Shown: one piece after another, positions 50,656-59,390 of the stretch | Numbering within the stretch: the stretch's first letter is position 1 | How the letters are laid out: every line of letters starts with the position of its first letter | DNA from: UBA2160 sp964588665 | GTDB taxonomy: Bacteria; Chloroflexota; Dehalococcoidia; Lucifugimonadales; UBA1123 | Direction of reading: 5' to 3' | Assembly: GCA_964588665.1 (NCBI GenBank) | Contig: CAZPQQ010000009.1 | Location: forward strand, 1 to 64,000 | DNA length: 64,000 nt | Notes under the pieces: generated by a model | What the model was told of the DNA's origin: nothing | Databases searched by the model: none | The model's input: only the letters and a program-made list of their open reading frames with translations | Program-made: the position numbers and the translations under genes

Positions 50656-51741
50656 ATGAAGTTCGGGCTGTTTTACCTGTTCAGCGATTTCGGCAACATC
50701 CCCCAGGACCAGGTCTTCAACGAAGTGCTGGACGAGATCGAGTACGCCGAAGAGCTGGGGTTCGACTCGGTTTGGCTGCCGGAGCACCACTTCGCCGTCT
50801 ACGGCATGCTCGGCAACCCCCTGACGTTTGCCGCGGCGGTCGCCCAGCGCACCAAGCGAATCAAGATCGGCACCGCCATCATGGTTCTGCCTTTCCAGCA
50901 TCCCCTGAGGGTAGCCGAAGACGTCGCTTTGGTGGACGCTCTCAGCGGGGGAAGGCTCTTGCTCGGCATGGGGCGAGGGTATCAGCCGCCGGAGTTCCAC
51001 GGATTCGGCGTGCCTCAGGAAGACTCCTCGGCCATGTTCCTCGAGAGCTTTGAGATCATGAAGCGGGCGTTGAGCGGCGAGAAATTCACCTATAAAGGAC
51101 AGTTCTGGAACATCGAGGAGCCAACCGAGATATTCCCGAAGCCCGTCCAGAAGCCCCATCCGCCCTTCTACGTGGCAAGTGTGTCGGCCAAGAGCGTTGA
51201 CGTGGCTGCCCGCCATGGGATGTCCTTGCTTCGTTCGCCCCAATTCAGCGACCTGGACACGGTGGCCGAAACCTACGAGCGCTACCAGACGTTGATGAGA
51301 GAGTATGGGTACGACCCCGACTTGCAGGACCAGCCCCTCTCCGTGCGCACGTTCGTGGCGCCAACTGACGAAGAGGCCAAAGCCGAAACCGAGCACGTAG
51401 TGTGGTTCTATCATTTACTGGCCAGCCTGTTGCCCGGCGCGCCTGGGCGACCCGCTCCCCAGTCGGGTTACGAGAACTACCCTCGGGACCCCTCCGCTCT
51501 CTCCCAGGTCACGGTTGAGGATGTCTGGAACCGCGGCACGGCCTTCGGCTCACCGGAGCGTGTCATCGAACTCATGAAGCGATACATGCAGAAGCTGGGC
51601 ACGTCAAACTTCATGACCCAGATGCGCATCGGAGGTCTGGAACACGAAAAGGTAAGACTTTCGATGGAACTCTACGCCAAGCACGTGATGCCAGCACTGA
51701 GGGAGGAAGAGATCAGGTTGGCCGCTGCCGCTGGTGATTAG
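50656..51741 (+). CDS. LLM-class flavin-dependent monooxygenase (bacterial luciferase-like)
   Basis: 361 residues with a perfect TAAGGAGG site before the ATG. The TIM barrel begins MKFGLFYLFSDFGN and contains AEELGFDSVWLPEHHFAVYG, GTAIMVLPFQHPLRVAED and DALSGGRLLLGMGRGYQPPEF, then the HPPFYVASVS strand. This is the alkanal monooxygenase/luciferase-alpha type, which uses reduced FMN. The substrate is unknown. It is intact, unlike its distant relative at 20368-21293. Confidence 0.9.
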   Translation: MKFGLFYLFSDFGNIPQDQVFNEVLDEIEYAEELGFDSVWLPEHHFAVYGMLGNPLTFAAAVAQRTKRIKIGTAIMVLPFQHPLRVAEDVALVDALSGGRLLLGMGRGYQPPEFHGFGVPQEDSSAMFLESFEIMKRALSGEKFTYKGQFWNIEEPTEIFPKPVQKPHPPFYVASVSAKSVDVAARHGMSLLRSPQFSDLDTVAETYERYQTLMREYGYDPDLQDQPLSVRTFVAPTDEEAKAETEHVVWFYHLLASLLPGAPGRPAPQSGYENYPRDPSALSQVTVEDVWNRGTAFGSPERVIELMKRYMQKLGTSNFMTQMRIGGLEHEKVRLSMELYAKHVMPALREEEIRLAAAAGD

Positions 51742-51785
51742 TGATAGGTTCAGTACATAGCATCCGAACGAAACCGTTGCTTCAT

Positions 51786-52922
51786 CTACGGCGATGAGGA
51801 TGCCCTGCCGTCGAACTGCCCTTCCGGCAAACCCGGCTCGACCGCGGCGGGGCGTTCGGCGGTCGCGGATATCGGGATGTGCCTGCCTTTGGTCGACGAA
51901 TCGTGGATCGCGTGCATGACGTCCAGGACGTGGTTGGCGAGTTGTGCGTCGATGCGTGGCCGGCGGCCTTCGCGCAGCGCCGCGGCCATCTCCGCCACAC
52001 CAAGTCCACGACCGCCTTCCGGGTGCGTCAGCGGGACGTCGCTCCACTCAGAGTCTTGACCGCGCCGCACCTGCACTCGCCCGCCGAAGATGTTCGGGTC
52101 GGGCACTGCCAGAGTCCCTTCGGTCCCGTAGATCTCTATCGTTCGGTGTAAGCGGGACGCCCAAACGTCGAAGCTGGTGATGATCGTCCCGATGGCGCCG
52201 CTCTCGAAGTCCAGGACGCCCGCGACGTGGGTCGGCACGTCGACGCTGATCGTCTGTCCTCGCAACGGCTCGCTGCCGACGGTCCTGCCAGCGAATGCCG
52301 CGCCCGCCGAGCCCGCAACCCACTTGACCGGTCCCATCAAGTTCACCAGGGCGGTGAGGTAGTACGGCCCCATGTCGAACATCGGCCCTCCGCCCTCCTG
52401 GTAGTAGAAAGCCGGATCCGGGTGCCAGCTCTCGTGTCCGTGGTTCATCATGAACGCCGTTGCAGCGACAGGTTGGCCGATCGCTCCGTCGTCGATGAGC
52501 TTGCGGCACGTCTGAAGGCCGCCGCCCAGGAACGTGTCCGGAGCGCATCCGACCGCGACGCCCTTCTGTCGAGCGGCCTGGAGGATGAACGCGGCGTCTT
52601 CGAGATCGACCGTCAGCGGCTTCTCGCTGTAGACGTGCTTGCCCGCCGCGATTATGGCCAGGCTCACATCGGCGTGCGCCTTCGGAAGCGTAAGGTTGAG
52701 GACGAGCTCGATGTCGGGGTCGGCGAGCAGCTCGTCGACGGTTATCGCCCGAGGCACGCCGAACTCGCGAGCCCTGCTCTCGGCCTTGGCCATGTCGATG
52801 TCCGCACATGCCAAGACCTCCACGCCGGGAAATCGAGGGAGGTTTGTCAGGTATTGGCCGCTGACGACGCCGCAGCCGATCAGGCCGATGCCCATTGGTT
52901 TCGGATCGCGTTGTTCGCTCAT
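51786..52922 (-). CDS. Gfo/Idh/MocA-family oxidoreductase
   Basis: 378 residues from the ATG at 52922, chosen because GGAGAAG sits 7 bp before it; an ATG at 52937 is also open. The N-terminal Rossmann domain has MGIGLIGCGVVSGQYL and VLACADIDMAKAESRA, the catalytic EKP motif is in HVYSEKPLTVDLEDA, and the C-terminal domain contains GGGPMFDMGPYYLTAL, with the Asp and Tyr (position of the usual His) of the active site. It is an NAD(P)-dependent dehydrogenase of a sugar or related polyol; the substrate is unknown. Confidence 0.9.
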   Translation of the reverse strand: MSEQRDPKPMGIGLIGCGVVSGQYLTNLPRFPGVEVLACADIDMAKAESRAREFGVPRAITVDELLADPDIELVLNLTLPKAHADVSLAIIAAGKHVYSEKPLTVDLEDAAFILQAARQKGVAVGCAPDTFLGGGLQTCRKLIDDGAIGQPVAATAFMMNHGHESWHPDPAFYYQEGGGPMFDMGPYYLTALVNLMGPVKWVAGSAGAAFAGRTVGSEPLRGQTISVDVPTHVAGVLDFESGAIGTIITSFDVWASRLHRTIEIYGTEGTLAVPDPNIFGGRVQVRRGQDSEWSDVPLTHPEGGRGLGVAEMAAALREGRRPRIDAQLANHVLDVMHAIHDSSTKGRHIPISATAERPAAVEPGLPEGQFDGRASSSP

Positions 52923-53050
52923 TGAATTCTTCTCCATTTCGACTGCCGTCGATCTTGGAACGACAATTCGCTCCGTGCGCGCATGACGTCTGAGTTGCGA
53001 ACGACCGGGGAAACGAACCTGTCCTGCCCACCCGCCAGCCCGCGGTAGTT

Positions 53051-53108
53051 TCTGGGGGACGCCCCCAGGCCCCCGGGCAAGGAGGCTTCGCCTTCCTTGC
53101 CAATCCTC
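53051..53108. repeat. dispersed repeat family C, copy 3
   Basis: CTGGGGGACGCCCCCAGGCC, then GGCAAGGAGG, CTTCG, CCTTCCTTGCC as a hairpin with a tetraloop-like CTTCG turn. It resembles copies 1 and 2 in layout. The gap 52923-53415 has no supported gene. Confidence 0.7.
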
Positions 53109-53244
53109 TGGCGGTCAGGCAATCGTCCTCGATCGCACTTCCGGCAGATCACGATTGATCGTCTCGATACTTGGCGCTGAATTAGCTAAGGTGAGTAGCG
53201 CACCATGGTCCCGTTTTCGAACTTCGCGCGTTAATTCGTCGGAA

Positions 53245-53360
53245 CTCAGGGCCAACGGAGTGTAAGATCGCCCCGTTCGTGGTGAGCTTGTCGAACCACC
53301 AGTCCGTCGATACCCGCTGCACGCTCTATGCAACTGACTTGAGAGTCGGGACGCCAGTGC
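53245..53360. repeat. dispersed repeat family A, copy 5
   Basis: CTCAGGGCCAACGG at 53245, arm 2 at 53273-53299 (CCGTTCGTGGTGAGCTTGTC and on), and the tail CTATGCAACTGACTTGAGAG followed by TCGGGACG. The same order is present in copies 1 and 3. Confidence 0.75.
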
Positions 53361-53415
53361 ACTGGAATTGTTGCGACGGACGTCAGTTCGAGTCAAACCA
53401 GGCGTGGTGAACTGC

Positions 53416-54089
53416 CTAGCGGCTCGCCCAGAGCATGCCTCGTTTGGTGATCTCCATCACCTCGGGCACGTCGAAGTCGTCCATTTTGTGGCCGAGCGAC
53501 GAGTAGAACACCCTGCCCTCGCCCCAGCGTCGCTTCCAGACGACGGGCATCACGCAGCCCGCGATCCAGGAGCCGACGTACGGCGCGTTGCGCTGACCTG
53601 CTGGTCACCCTTGAAGGTTGTCGTCGCCAACACGTGGTTGCTGGGGTCCACGTGCATGTAGTACTGCTCCGTCATCATTGTGAAGTCGTCGAGCCCGGCT
53701 GTGATCGGATCGTCGTGATCCGTGATGTTGACCTCGTAGTCGATGTAGCCGCCAGGGTGCGACACCCACTGGCCGCCCACCATGAACTGGTAGTCGACGT
53801 TCTGGCGGAAGGAGTCTCCCATGCAGCCGTGCCATCCCGAGATGCCGACCCCGCCCGCCACCGCCGCCAGCAAGTTCGACGCCTGCTCGGGCGTGATCTC
53901 ACCCTGAGTCCAGATCGGCACGATAAGGTCGAGCGACGTGAGGAAGTCGGCGTCGAGGTATGCGTCCAGGGTGTCGGACACAGTGACGTCGTAGCCCTGA
54001 CTCTCCAGCCACGGACCGAATAACTCAGCGCAATCTTTCGGGGCGTGGCCAGGCCAACCGCCCCAAACCAACAAAGCAGATTTCGTCAT
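53416..54089 (-). pseudogene. ThuA-like protein, frameshifted near the 3' end
   Basis: Starts at the ATG 54089, overlapping the sdhA stop by 4 bp. The first frame reads MTKSALLVWGGWPGHAPKD, GISGWHGCMGD and TEQYYMHVDPSN, the class I glutamine-amidotransferase-like ThuA fold. Near 53590-53600 the match moves to another frame, VMPVVWKRRWGEGRVFYSS and LGHKMDDFDVPEV, ending at the TAG 53416. The shift equals the loss of one base. It is either a recent mutation or an assembly error, because both parts are well conserved. ThuA proteins occur with sugar oxidation genes, and a Gfo/Idh gene is 0.5 kb away; the position inside the sdh run is unusual. Confidence 0.75.
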
Positions 54090-55822
54090 TCTTTCGTCCT
54101 CGTTTCGTTTTGGCCTTCGGGTCCAACCGGCTGCAATTTCGTAAGGCGCACGTCCTCGGTCCACACTTTGGGTGCGTCGCTGCTGTGTTGCATCAGCACG
54201 TTGTACGGCGGAGTGGATTCGTCGGGCTCCGGATAGTCGGTTCGATAGTGGGAGCCTCGTGACTCGGTCCGAGCCAGGGCGGCGACGGCGGTCAGTCGTG
54301 CGACTGTGAGGATGCTGTCGACGTTCAGCCACTCTTGCCAGGCGAGGTTGTACTCGCGGATGTCGGGCACGACGGCGCGTCGGTGGCGTTCGGCCAGGGC
54401 GCCCAGTGCGTCGAGGGCCGATTGCATCCCAGCGCCGTCGCGGACGAGGCCGACTTTCTCCCACATGAGGTCTTCGATCTCCGACCGGATGGCGTAGATG
54501 TTTTCGCCGCCGCTTCCCGTCATCGGCTTGAGCGCATCGTCGATTGCGGCCTTGATCTGTCTGGCAGATATCGACGAGCGGGACGCATCCCGAACGTAGC
54601 CTGCCATGGCATCGCCCGCTCTCGCGCCAAAGACAGTGGATTCGGCAACGCCGTTGCCGCCGAGGCGGTTCGCTCCGTGAACGCCGCCAGAGTCCTCGCC
54701 AGCCACGAACAGGCCGTCGACGTTCGTGTGGCACGACGAGTCGATGCGGGCGCCGCCCATGTGGAAGTGGCTCGCGGGCGATACTTTGACCGGCTCTCTG
54801 GCCAGGTCGAATCCGACCTCCCGGCATCGCTCTGTCATGCCCGGGAACGACTGCTCGACATACTCGGCGCCGAGGTGGGACACGTCGAGGAAGATCGCCC
54901 CGTCCTCTGTGCCGCGACCGGCCTGTATCTCTTGATATCCAGCGCGCGAGACCAGGTCGCGGGTGGACCGCTCCATGCGGTCGGGGTCGTAGCGCGCCAT
55001 GAACCTCTCGCCATTGACGTTGGTCAGCAATCCGCCGGCGCCTCGGAGTCCTTCCTCGAGCACCGAGCCGGTCAGCACCGAGGCGCCGGCGACCAATCCG
55101 GTCGGGTGGAACTGGTACATCTCCATGTCTCGCATAACGCAGCCCGCTCGATAGCACATCGCCATGCCGTCGCCCGCCTTCTCCAGCGACGGCGCGGCCA
55201 CTCGATACATGCGAGCTCCGCCGCCGGTGGCGACCAGCGTGGCTGTCGCGGTCACCGCCAGGAAGCGGCCCGTGCGGATGTCCATCAGCAATGCGCCGCC
55301 CATGCCGCCGTCGCCATCGGTCAGCAGCGACAACGCGCGATGCTCATCCAGGGGTGTTGCACCTGTGGCGAGGACACTGTCCTTGAGTCGGGACATGATC
55401 TCGATGCCGGTGAGGTCGCCGCGGTTGACGGTGCGGTCGAACGACTGACCGGCGAACGGTTTCTGGTAGATGCGACCGTCGGGCGTCCGGTCGAAGTAGC
55501 AACCGTGGCGTTCCAACTCCGCGATCAACTTCGGCGCGTCCGAGACGAGGCTCCAGGCGAGCTCCTGGTCGTTGAGGTATCCGCCGCCGTGGATCGTGTC
55601 GGCGAAGTGCTTGTCGAGAGAATCGGCAGGGTCGAGCACGGCGTTGTATCCGCCCTGAACCATGCGGGTGCATCCGCTCTGTCCGATGGCGCCTTTTACC
55701 GCAATCCCGATCCTCAGACTCGGATCCGCCGCCGTGGCATGGAGCGCCGCCATCAGGCCTGCTCCGCCGCCGCCGAGGATGAGGATGTCCAGCGTCAACT
55801 CGTCGTAATCAGGCGCCACCAC
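54086..55822 (-). CDS. sdhA: succinate dehydrogenase/fumarate reductase flavoprotein subunit
   Basis: 578 residues. FAD binding is at DILILGGGGAGLMAAL; CTRMVQGGYNAVLDPADS and HFADTIHGGGYLND give the region of the covalent His; substrate residues lie in HLGAEYVEQSFPG and MGGARIDSSCHTNVDGLFVAGED (His/Arg). A C-terminal helical domain ends in KLQPVGPEGQNETR. It oxidises succinate to fumarate. GTG 55822 directly follows the sdhB TGA, with GGGAGG inside sdhB as the ribosome site. The gene overlaps the ThuA-like gene by 4 bp. Confidence 0.93.
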   Translation of the reverse strand: MVAPDYDELTLDILILGGGGAGLMAALHATAADPSLRIGIAVKGAIGQSGCTRMVQGGYNAVLDPADSLDKHFADTIHGGGYLNDQELAWSLVSDAPKLIAELERHGCYFDRTPDGRIYQKPFAGQSFDRTVNRGDLTGIEIMSRLKDSVLATGATPLDEHRALSLLTDGDGGMGGALLMDIRTGRFLAVTATATLVATGGGARMYRVAAPSLEKAGDGMAMCYRAGCVMRDMEMYQFHPTGLVAGASVLTGSVLEEGLRGAGGLLTNVNGERFMARYDPDRMERSTRDLVSRAGYQEIQAGRGTEDGAIFLDVSHLGAEYVEQSFPGMTERCREVGFDLAREPVKVSPASHFHMGGARIDSSCHTNVDGLFVAGEDSGGVHGANRLGGNGVAESTVFGARAGDAMAGYVRDASRSSISARQIKAAIDDALKPMTGSGGENIYAIRSEIEDLMWEKVGLVRDGAGMQSALDALGALAERHRRAVVPDIREYNLAWQEWLNVDSILTVARLTAVAALARTESRGSHYRTDYPEPDESTPPYNVLMQHSSDAPKVWTEDVRLTKLQPVGPEGQNETRTKE

Positions 55823-56563
55823 TCACCTCCCGATCCTGAGAGCGCGTTTCAGCTTGTGCGTAGTCACGCGGCGTTTCAGGCGCTGGATGGCGAGCGTCGG
55901 TGAGATGCCTTTGGGGCACACCGCGGTGCATTCGTACAGGTCGTGGCATCGCCACAGGCCGTGCTCGTTGGCGACGTGACCGAGGATGTCGTCTGCGAGT
56001 TCGTTGCGATCATCGGAGGCTGCCACGAATGCGCGATTGAGGGCCGCTGGACCGGCGAAGCCTGGGTCGAGTCCGACGACGCTGCACGCCGAGTAGCACA
56101 GCCCGCAGTAGATACACTCACGTTGAGTTTGGATGGCCTGGCGACTGTCGGTGAACATGCCGGGAGTCCGGGCGCTTGATGCTCCGTCGCCCGAATACTC
56201 GGTGTGCGGGGCGGCGGCTTGCACCTTCGCGTGAAACGAGGACATGTCGGTCACGAGGTCGCGCACCACTGGCACGTTTCGAATCGGCTCGACGCGGATT
56301 TCGCCGTCGCCAATGACCCCACTGACCAGGGTGCGGCAAGCCAGGCCTTCTCGTCCGTTGACGACCACTCCACAGGTTCCGCACATTCCGACACGACACG
56401 CCGAGCGGAAGGCCAACGACGGGTCGGAATTGCGCTGCGACCACATGAGCGCATCCAGTACGCTCATGCTCGCAGCGATCACAGGGACGGCGTACTGGCG
56501 CCAGGCATCATTCGCGCATGGGCTTGGTGTGCTTCTTTTGACTTTGAGGGAGATCGTATCCAT
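55823..56563 (-). CDS. sdhB: succinate dehydrogenase/fumarate reductase iron-sulfur subunit
   Basis: 246 residues from the ATG at 56563. The [2Fe-2S] ligands are in SACRVGMCGTCGVVVNGREG and a following Cys (LACRT). The C-terminal domain gives the two other clusters: CIYCGLCYSACSV, and CHDLYECTAVCPKGISP. It passes electrons from SdhA to the membrane anchor. A slightly longer frame (to 56623) lacks a convincing start. 159 bp separate it from sdhD, with no gene in that gap. Confidence 0.93.
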   Translation of the reverse strand: MDTISLKVKRSTPSPCANDAWRQYAVPVIAASMSVLDALMWSQRNSDPSLAFRSACRVGMCGTCGVVVNGREGLACRTLVSGVIGDGEIRVEPIRNVPVVRDLVTDMSSFHAKVQAAAPHTEYSGDGASSARTPGMFTDSRQAIQTQRECIYCGLCYSACSVVGLDPGFAGPAALNRAFVAASDDRNELADDILGHVANEHGLWRCHDLYECTAVCPKGISPTLAIQRLKRRVTTHKLKRALRIGR

Positions 56564-56722
56564 GTTCGGACTCTGTTTCACAACGAACACCGCCAGCGAC
56601 CGGCGATTATCGGATTTGAACATAAGCGGTGCGTTTGGTCCTTCGACGGGCCAAGTTCTTGCCGCATGACCTCGAGGTTACTCAAGATCGCCGAGAAACC
56701 AGGCATCATCGCCAATGCGCCG

Positions 56723-57151
56723 TCATTCGATGAACACCCACAGCGACCAGGCGGCGTACGCGAACGTCGCGGCTCCGATCGCCCAGAGCGACCAGGTCAC
56801 GGTTTGTGCCCGGCGAGCGGCGGGTCCCCACTCCAGCAGGATGCCGCGGATGCCGTTGAGGCCATGGTACAGGACGATGGCGAGCAGGGCGAAGTCTAGG
56901 GCGACGAACCCGCCTTGGGCCAAGCGTCGGGCCACGATGTCGAAGATCACCGGTTCGTCTTGGAGGCCGACCTCGACGTCGCCTATCGGCATGAAGTGGT
57001 TCACCCAGCCGTGTATGGCCAGCAGCGCCAGGAGCACGACGCCGCTGATTCGCTGCATGAACCAGGGCCAGAATCCGGGCGTACTTCTTGATGACGGCGT
57101 TGCGATCGCCGGAACGTCCCTCATCGGAAGATCAACGGGAAGCTCAACCAT
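56723..57151 (-). CDS. sdhD: succinate dehydrogenase membrane anchor subunit (SdhD-like)
   Basis: 142 residues and three membrane helices. The first has FMQRISGVVLLALLAIHGWVN, the second FVALDFALLAIVLYHGLNG with the probable heme or quinone-side His, then GILLEWGPAARR and a last helix near WSLWAIGAATFAYAAWSLW. Together with SdhC it anchors SdhAB and binds quinone. The start overlaps the sdhC stop by 31 bp. The SdhC/SdhD designation for the two anchors is by position and could be swapped. Confidence 0.82.
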   Translation of the reverse strand: MVELPVDLPMRDVPAIATPSSRSTPGFWPWFMQRISGVVLLALLAIHGWVNHFMPIGDVEVGLQDEPVIFDIVARRLAQGGFVALDFALLAIVLYHGLNGIRGILLEWGPAARRAQTVTWSLWAIGAATFAYAAWSLWVFIE

Positions 57152-57522
57152 GCCGATGCGGCCACGCCGGCAAGCGTGACGGCGATGCTGACCCAAAACA
57201 TTTCGAGCTGCCTATTCGCGGCGATTCCCGCGTCCAGGAGCATGATCCGAACGCCGTTTGCCGCGTGGAAGAGCAGGATGGCTATGAGCACGATGTCGAG
57301 GGTGGCCAGCACGGGATGTTGCGCCACGCCAAGCACACGGTCGAACGTGTCGGCCCCGGCGCGCGCCGACGACAGCACCAAAATGTGCAAGAACAGGTAT
57401 CCGACGAGCAGCACGCCGGTAACCCGTTGCAGCACCCATGCCCACCAACCCGTGCGTCCGCGGGTCCGCGAGTCGTTGGTCGCGGGTGCGTGGAGGAGAA
57501 CGGACCTCATCGACGACGCCAT
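57121..57522 (-). CDS. sdhC: succinate dehydrogenase cytochrome b556 subunit (SdhC-like)
   Basis: 133 residues with three hydrophobic segments: WVLQRVTGVLLVGYLFLHIL with a heme-ligand-like His, VLATLDIVLIAILLFHAANG with a second conserved His, and VSIAVTLAGVAASAWLSFPLI. It is a b-type heme membrane anchor of complex II. It is first in the sdh part of the run and lies 9 bp downstream of the fumarase beta gene, so it is cotranscribed with fumarase. Confidence 0.82.
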   Translation of the reverse strand: MASSMRSVLLHAPATNDSRTRGRTGWWAWVLQRVTGVLLVGYLFLHILVLSSARAGADTFDRVLGVAQHPVLATLDIVLIAILLFHAANGVRIMLLDAGIAANRQLEMFWVSIAVTLAGVAASAWLSFPLIFR

Positions 57523-57531
57523 CGGTGCAGG

Positions 57532-58206
57532 CTAGAAGAGTTCTCGGCCAGGGCGTTGCTCCTCGCCTAAACGCCGATAGACCGGTGGCTTGAGCCCCTC
57601 GTACAGATCGTCCAAGCGCTCGTTGATCTTGGCGTTCGCCTGTGCGAAATAACTATTGCCCTGAGCATCGCCTTCAACCAACAACGGACCGAGCTCGTCG
57701 AGTTCCATGATCCACAAAGCCTCGGAGATGCCCAGCTCCTCGACCCAGAAGACGTCGACGACGCGCTTCACCGCTCGGCCGTAGATGGCGCCGAGGCCGT
57801 ATCCCATAGTCGAGAGACAGACCGCGCCATGCTTTCGGAACACATCGGAATATACCTCTTCGGACATGCCCGCTTTGCCCACGACCATCTTGACTCCGTA
57901 GCGACCCAAAAGCTCCGGCATATACAGCGCGTATCGAAACCCCGCCGTCGCCTGGAGCGACGAGACTGTGTACTCGCCCAGCGCTGTCTCGCCGCCGGCG
58001 GGCGACGACTGGAAGCTGACGTTGGTCAATCCGCGCAGGTCGACCGGAGGCTCGTTTCCGTCCACCAGCATGTGCCGGTAGACGCCGTCCCTGGCCGTGA
58101 AGACCGGGCCGCTCAGATACACGATGTCGCCAGCTCGCAGGCCGGCGATGTCGCTTTCGGTGACCGGGGCGGTCAGGTGATGCTGTCGTTCAGGCTGTAG
58201 TTCCAT
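57532..58206 (-). CDS. class I fumarate hydratase, C-terminal (beta) subunit
   Basis: 224 residues. The fold matches the FumA/B beta half: LRAGDIVYLSGPVFTARD, the active-site segment VYRHMLVDGNEPPVDLRG, VVGKAGMSEEVYSDVFRKHGA, and a C-terminal DELGPLLVEGDAQGNSYF. With the alpha subunit at 58410 it makes the two-subunit, oxygen-sensitive [4Fe-4S] fumarase. A repeat (58303-58374) separates the two subunit genes, which normally abut, so an insertion after the split is likely. L(+)-tartrate dehydratase is the alternative; the sdh context favours fumarase. Confidence 0.88.
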   Translation of the reverse strand: MELQPERQHHLTAPVTESDIAGLRAGDIVYLSGPVFTARDGVYRHMLVDGNEPPVDLRGLTNVSFQSSPAGGETALGEYTVSSLQATAGFRYALYMPELLGRYGVKMVVGKAGMSEEVYSDVFRKHGAVCLSTMGYGLGAIYGRAVKRVVDVFWVEELGISEALWIMELDELGPLLVEGDAQGNSYFAQANAKINERLDDLYEGLKPPVYRRLGEEQRPGRELF

Positions 58207-58302
58207 TGGCTGCTGCTTTCAGGCGGATTACCATGATCGAAAACTACTGGGATCCCGATCCTCCGGTTGTTGCACCAATCGTGTGCTACGTGTGGCATCG
58301 GA

Positions 58303-58374
58303 GTGGTTCGACAGGCTCACCACGAACGGTAAACAAACCCTCCCACGACCGTTCGCCCTGACCCTGTCGAAGGG
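58303..58374. repeat. dispersed repeat family A, copy 6
   Basis: GTGGTTCGACAGGCTCACCA at 58303-58329 and CCGTTCGCCCTGACCCTGTC to GAAGGG at 58349-58374, in the orientation of copy 2. It lies between the two fumarase subunit genes. Confidence 0.85.
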
Positions 58375-58409
58375 CCGCGGCGGATCGACAGTGCTCTTTC
58401 ATCATGACA

Positions 58410-59390
58410 CTACACCGGCGCGCTCAATTCGTCAGGCTGTGATTCGCGGGCCCAGTCGATGCCCTCTCGGCGATAGTAGGGGGTGAACCAGCCTGGGTCG
58501 TCTCTGAACTCGACCGTGCCGTCGGCGTCGATCCTTGCCGTGGCTCGGCGATAGGCGAGGCAGAACTGGGAGATCGCCACCGGCAGGCCGCCCGTGTGGG
58601 TGTACGCGACTTCGATGTGAACGTCCAGCGCAGTCGTGTCGCCGCCCACGCCCATCACGCCGAATCCGGTGCGATTGGCCAGCTCCAAGAGCTCTCGCTC
58701 CAGTGCGGCGACGTCGGGATCGGGATGCGAATCGCCCATCATTCGAAGGCAGGCGGCTTCTTTCGACAGGGTCACGCACTGGTCTTTGGCGCCGCCGAGA
58801 CCTACGCCGATCACGACCGGCGGGCAGGACAGCCCTCTTCTCGCGAACGCGGCCAGGTTGTCCAGCAGGAATCGCTTAACGCCGTCGGTACCGTCGGCAG
58901 GAAACAGCATCCGGTAGTCCGTACCGAACAAACCGCCTTTGTGGACGACGTTGACCTCGATCCAATCGGCGTCCGGCTCGAACGAGTAGTCGACGCTGGG
59001 AGCGAAGACGCCGACGTTGTTCCCTGGGTTCTTGCGGGTCAACGGATGCACCCGGTTGGCCCGCAGCGGGAGGTCGTGAGTCGCGTCGGCCACGGCCGCT
59101 CGAAACACGCGCTCCATGCCGACGAATCCGCCTGGGATGTGAGCCTCGTTGCCTGCCTTGACGTAGTATCTCGGGAGGCCGGTGTCGCCGCACATCGGGC
59201 GGTCGTCAGCGACGGCGAGCTCGGCGTTCTCGAGCACTTGCCCCAGGATGAACCGCGCCATCGTGCCGGATTCTCGTTCGTGAGCCTCATGGAACGCAGC
59301 GACACCGTCGGTGGGCAGGGAGATGGCCGCACGTCGGTTGGCCTCGTACGCGACATCGTACAGGACCTGCTCGGTGATGCCGTCAGTCAC
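58410..59390 (-). CDS. class I fumarate hydratase, N-terminal (alpha) subunit
   Basis: 326 residues from a GTG at 59390 that overlaps the stop of the upstream enoyl-CoA hydratase by 8 bp. [4Fe-4S] ligand Cys residues appear in RPMCGDTGLPRYYVK and KDQCVTLSKEAA. VVIGVGLGGAKDQ and GFGVMGVGGDTTALDVHIE complete the alpha-subunit signature. It hydrates fumarate to malate as a heterodimer with the 57532 gene. A longer open frame upstream only reads through the neighbouring gene. Confidence 0.88.
   Translation of the reverse strand: MTDGITEQVLYDVAYEANRRAAISLPTDGVAAFHEAHERESGTMARFILGQVLENAELAVADDRPMCGDTGLPRYYVKAGNEAHIPGGFVGMERVFRAAVADATHDLPLRANRVHPLTRKNPGNNVGVFAPSVDYSFEPDADWIEVNVVHKGGLFGTDYRMLFPADGTDGVKRFLLDNLAAFARRGLSCPPVVIGVGLGGAKDQCVTLSKEAACLRMMGDSHPDPDVAALERELLELANRTGFGVMGVGGDTTALDVHIEVAYTHTGGLPVAISQFCLAYRRATARIDADGTVEFRDDPGWFTPYYRREGIDWARESQPDELSAPV

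Noticed and set aside
52048..53103. Long minus-strand frame overlapping the Gfo/Idh gene in another frame
   Set aside because: Shadow of the real gene; Arg-rich and without family motifs.
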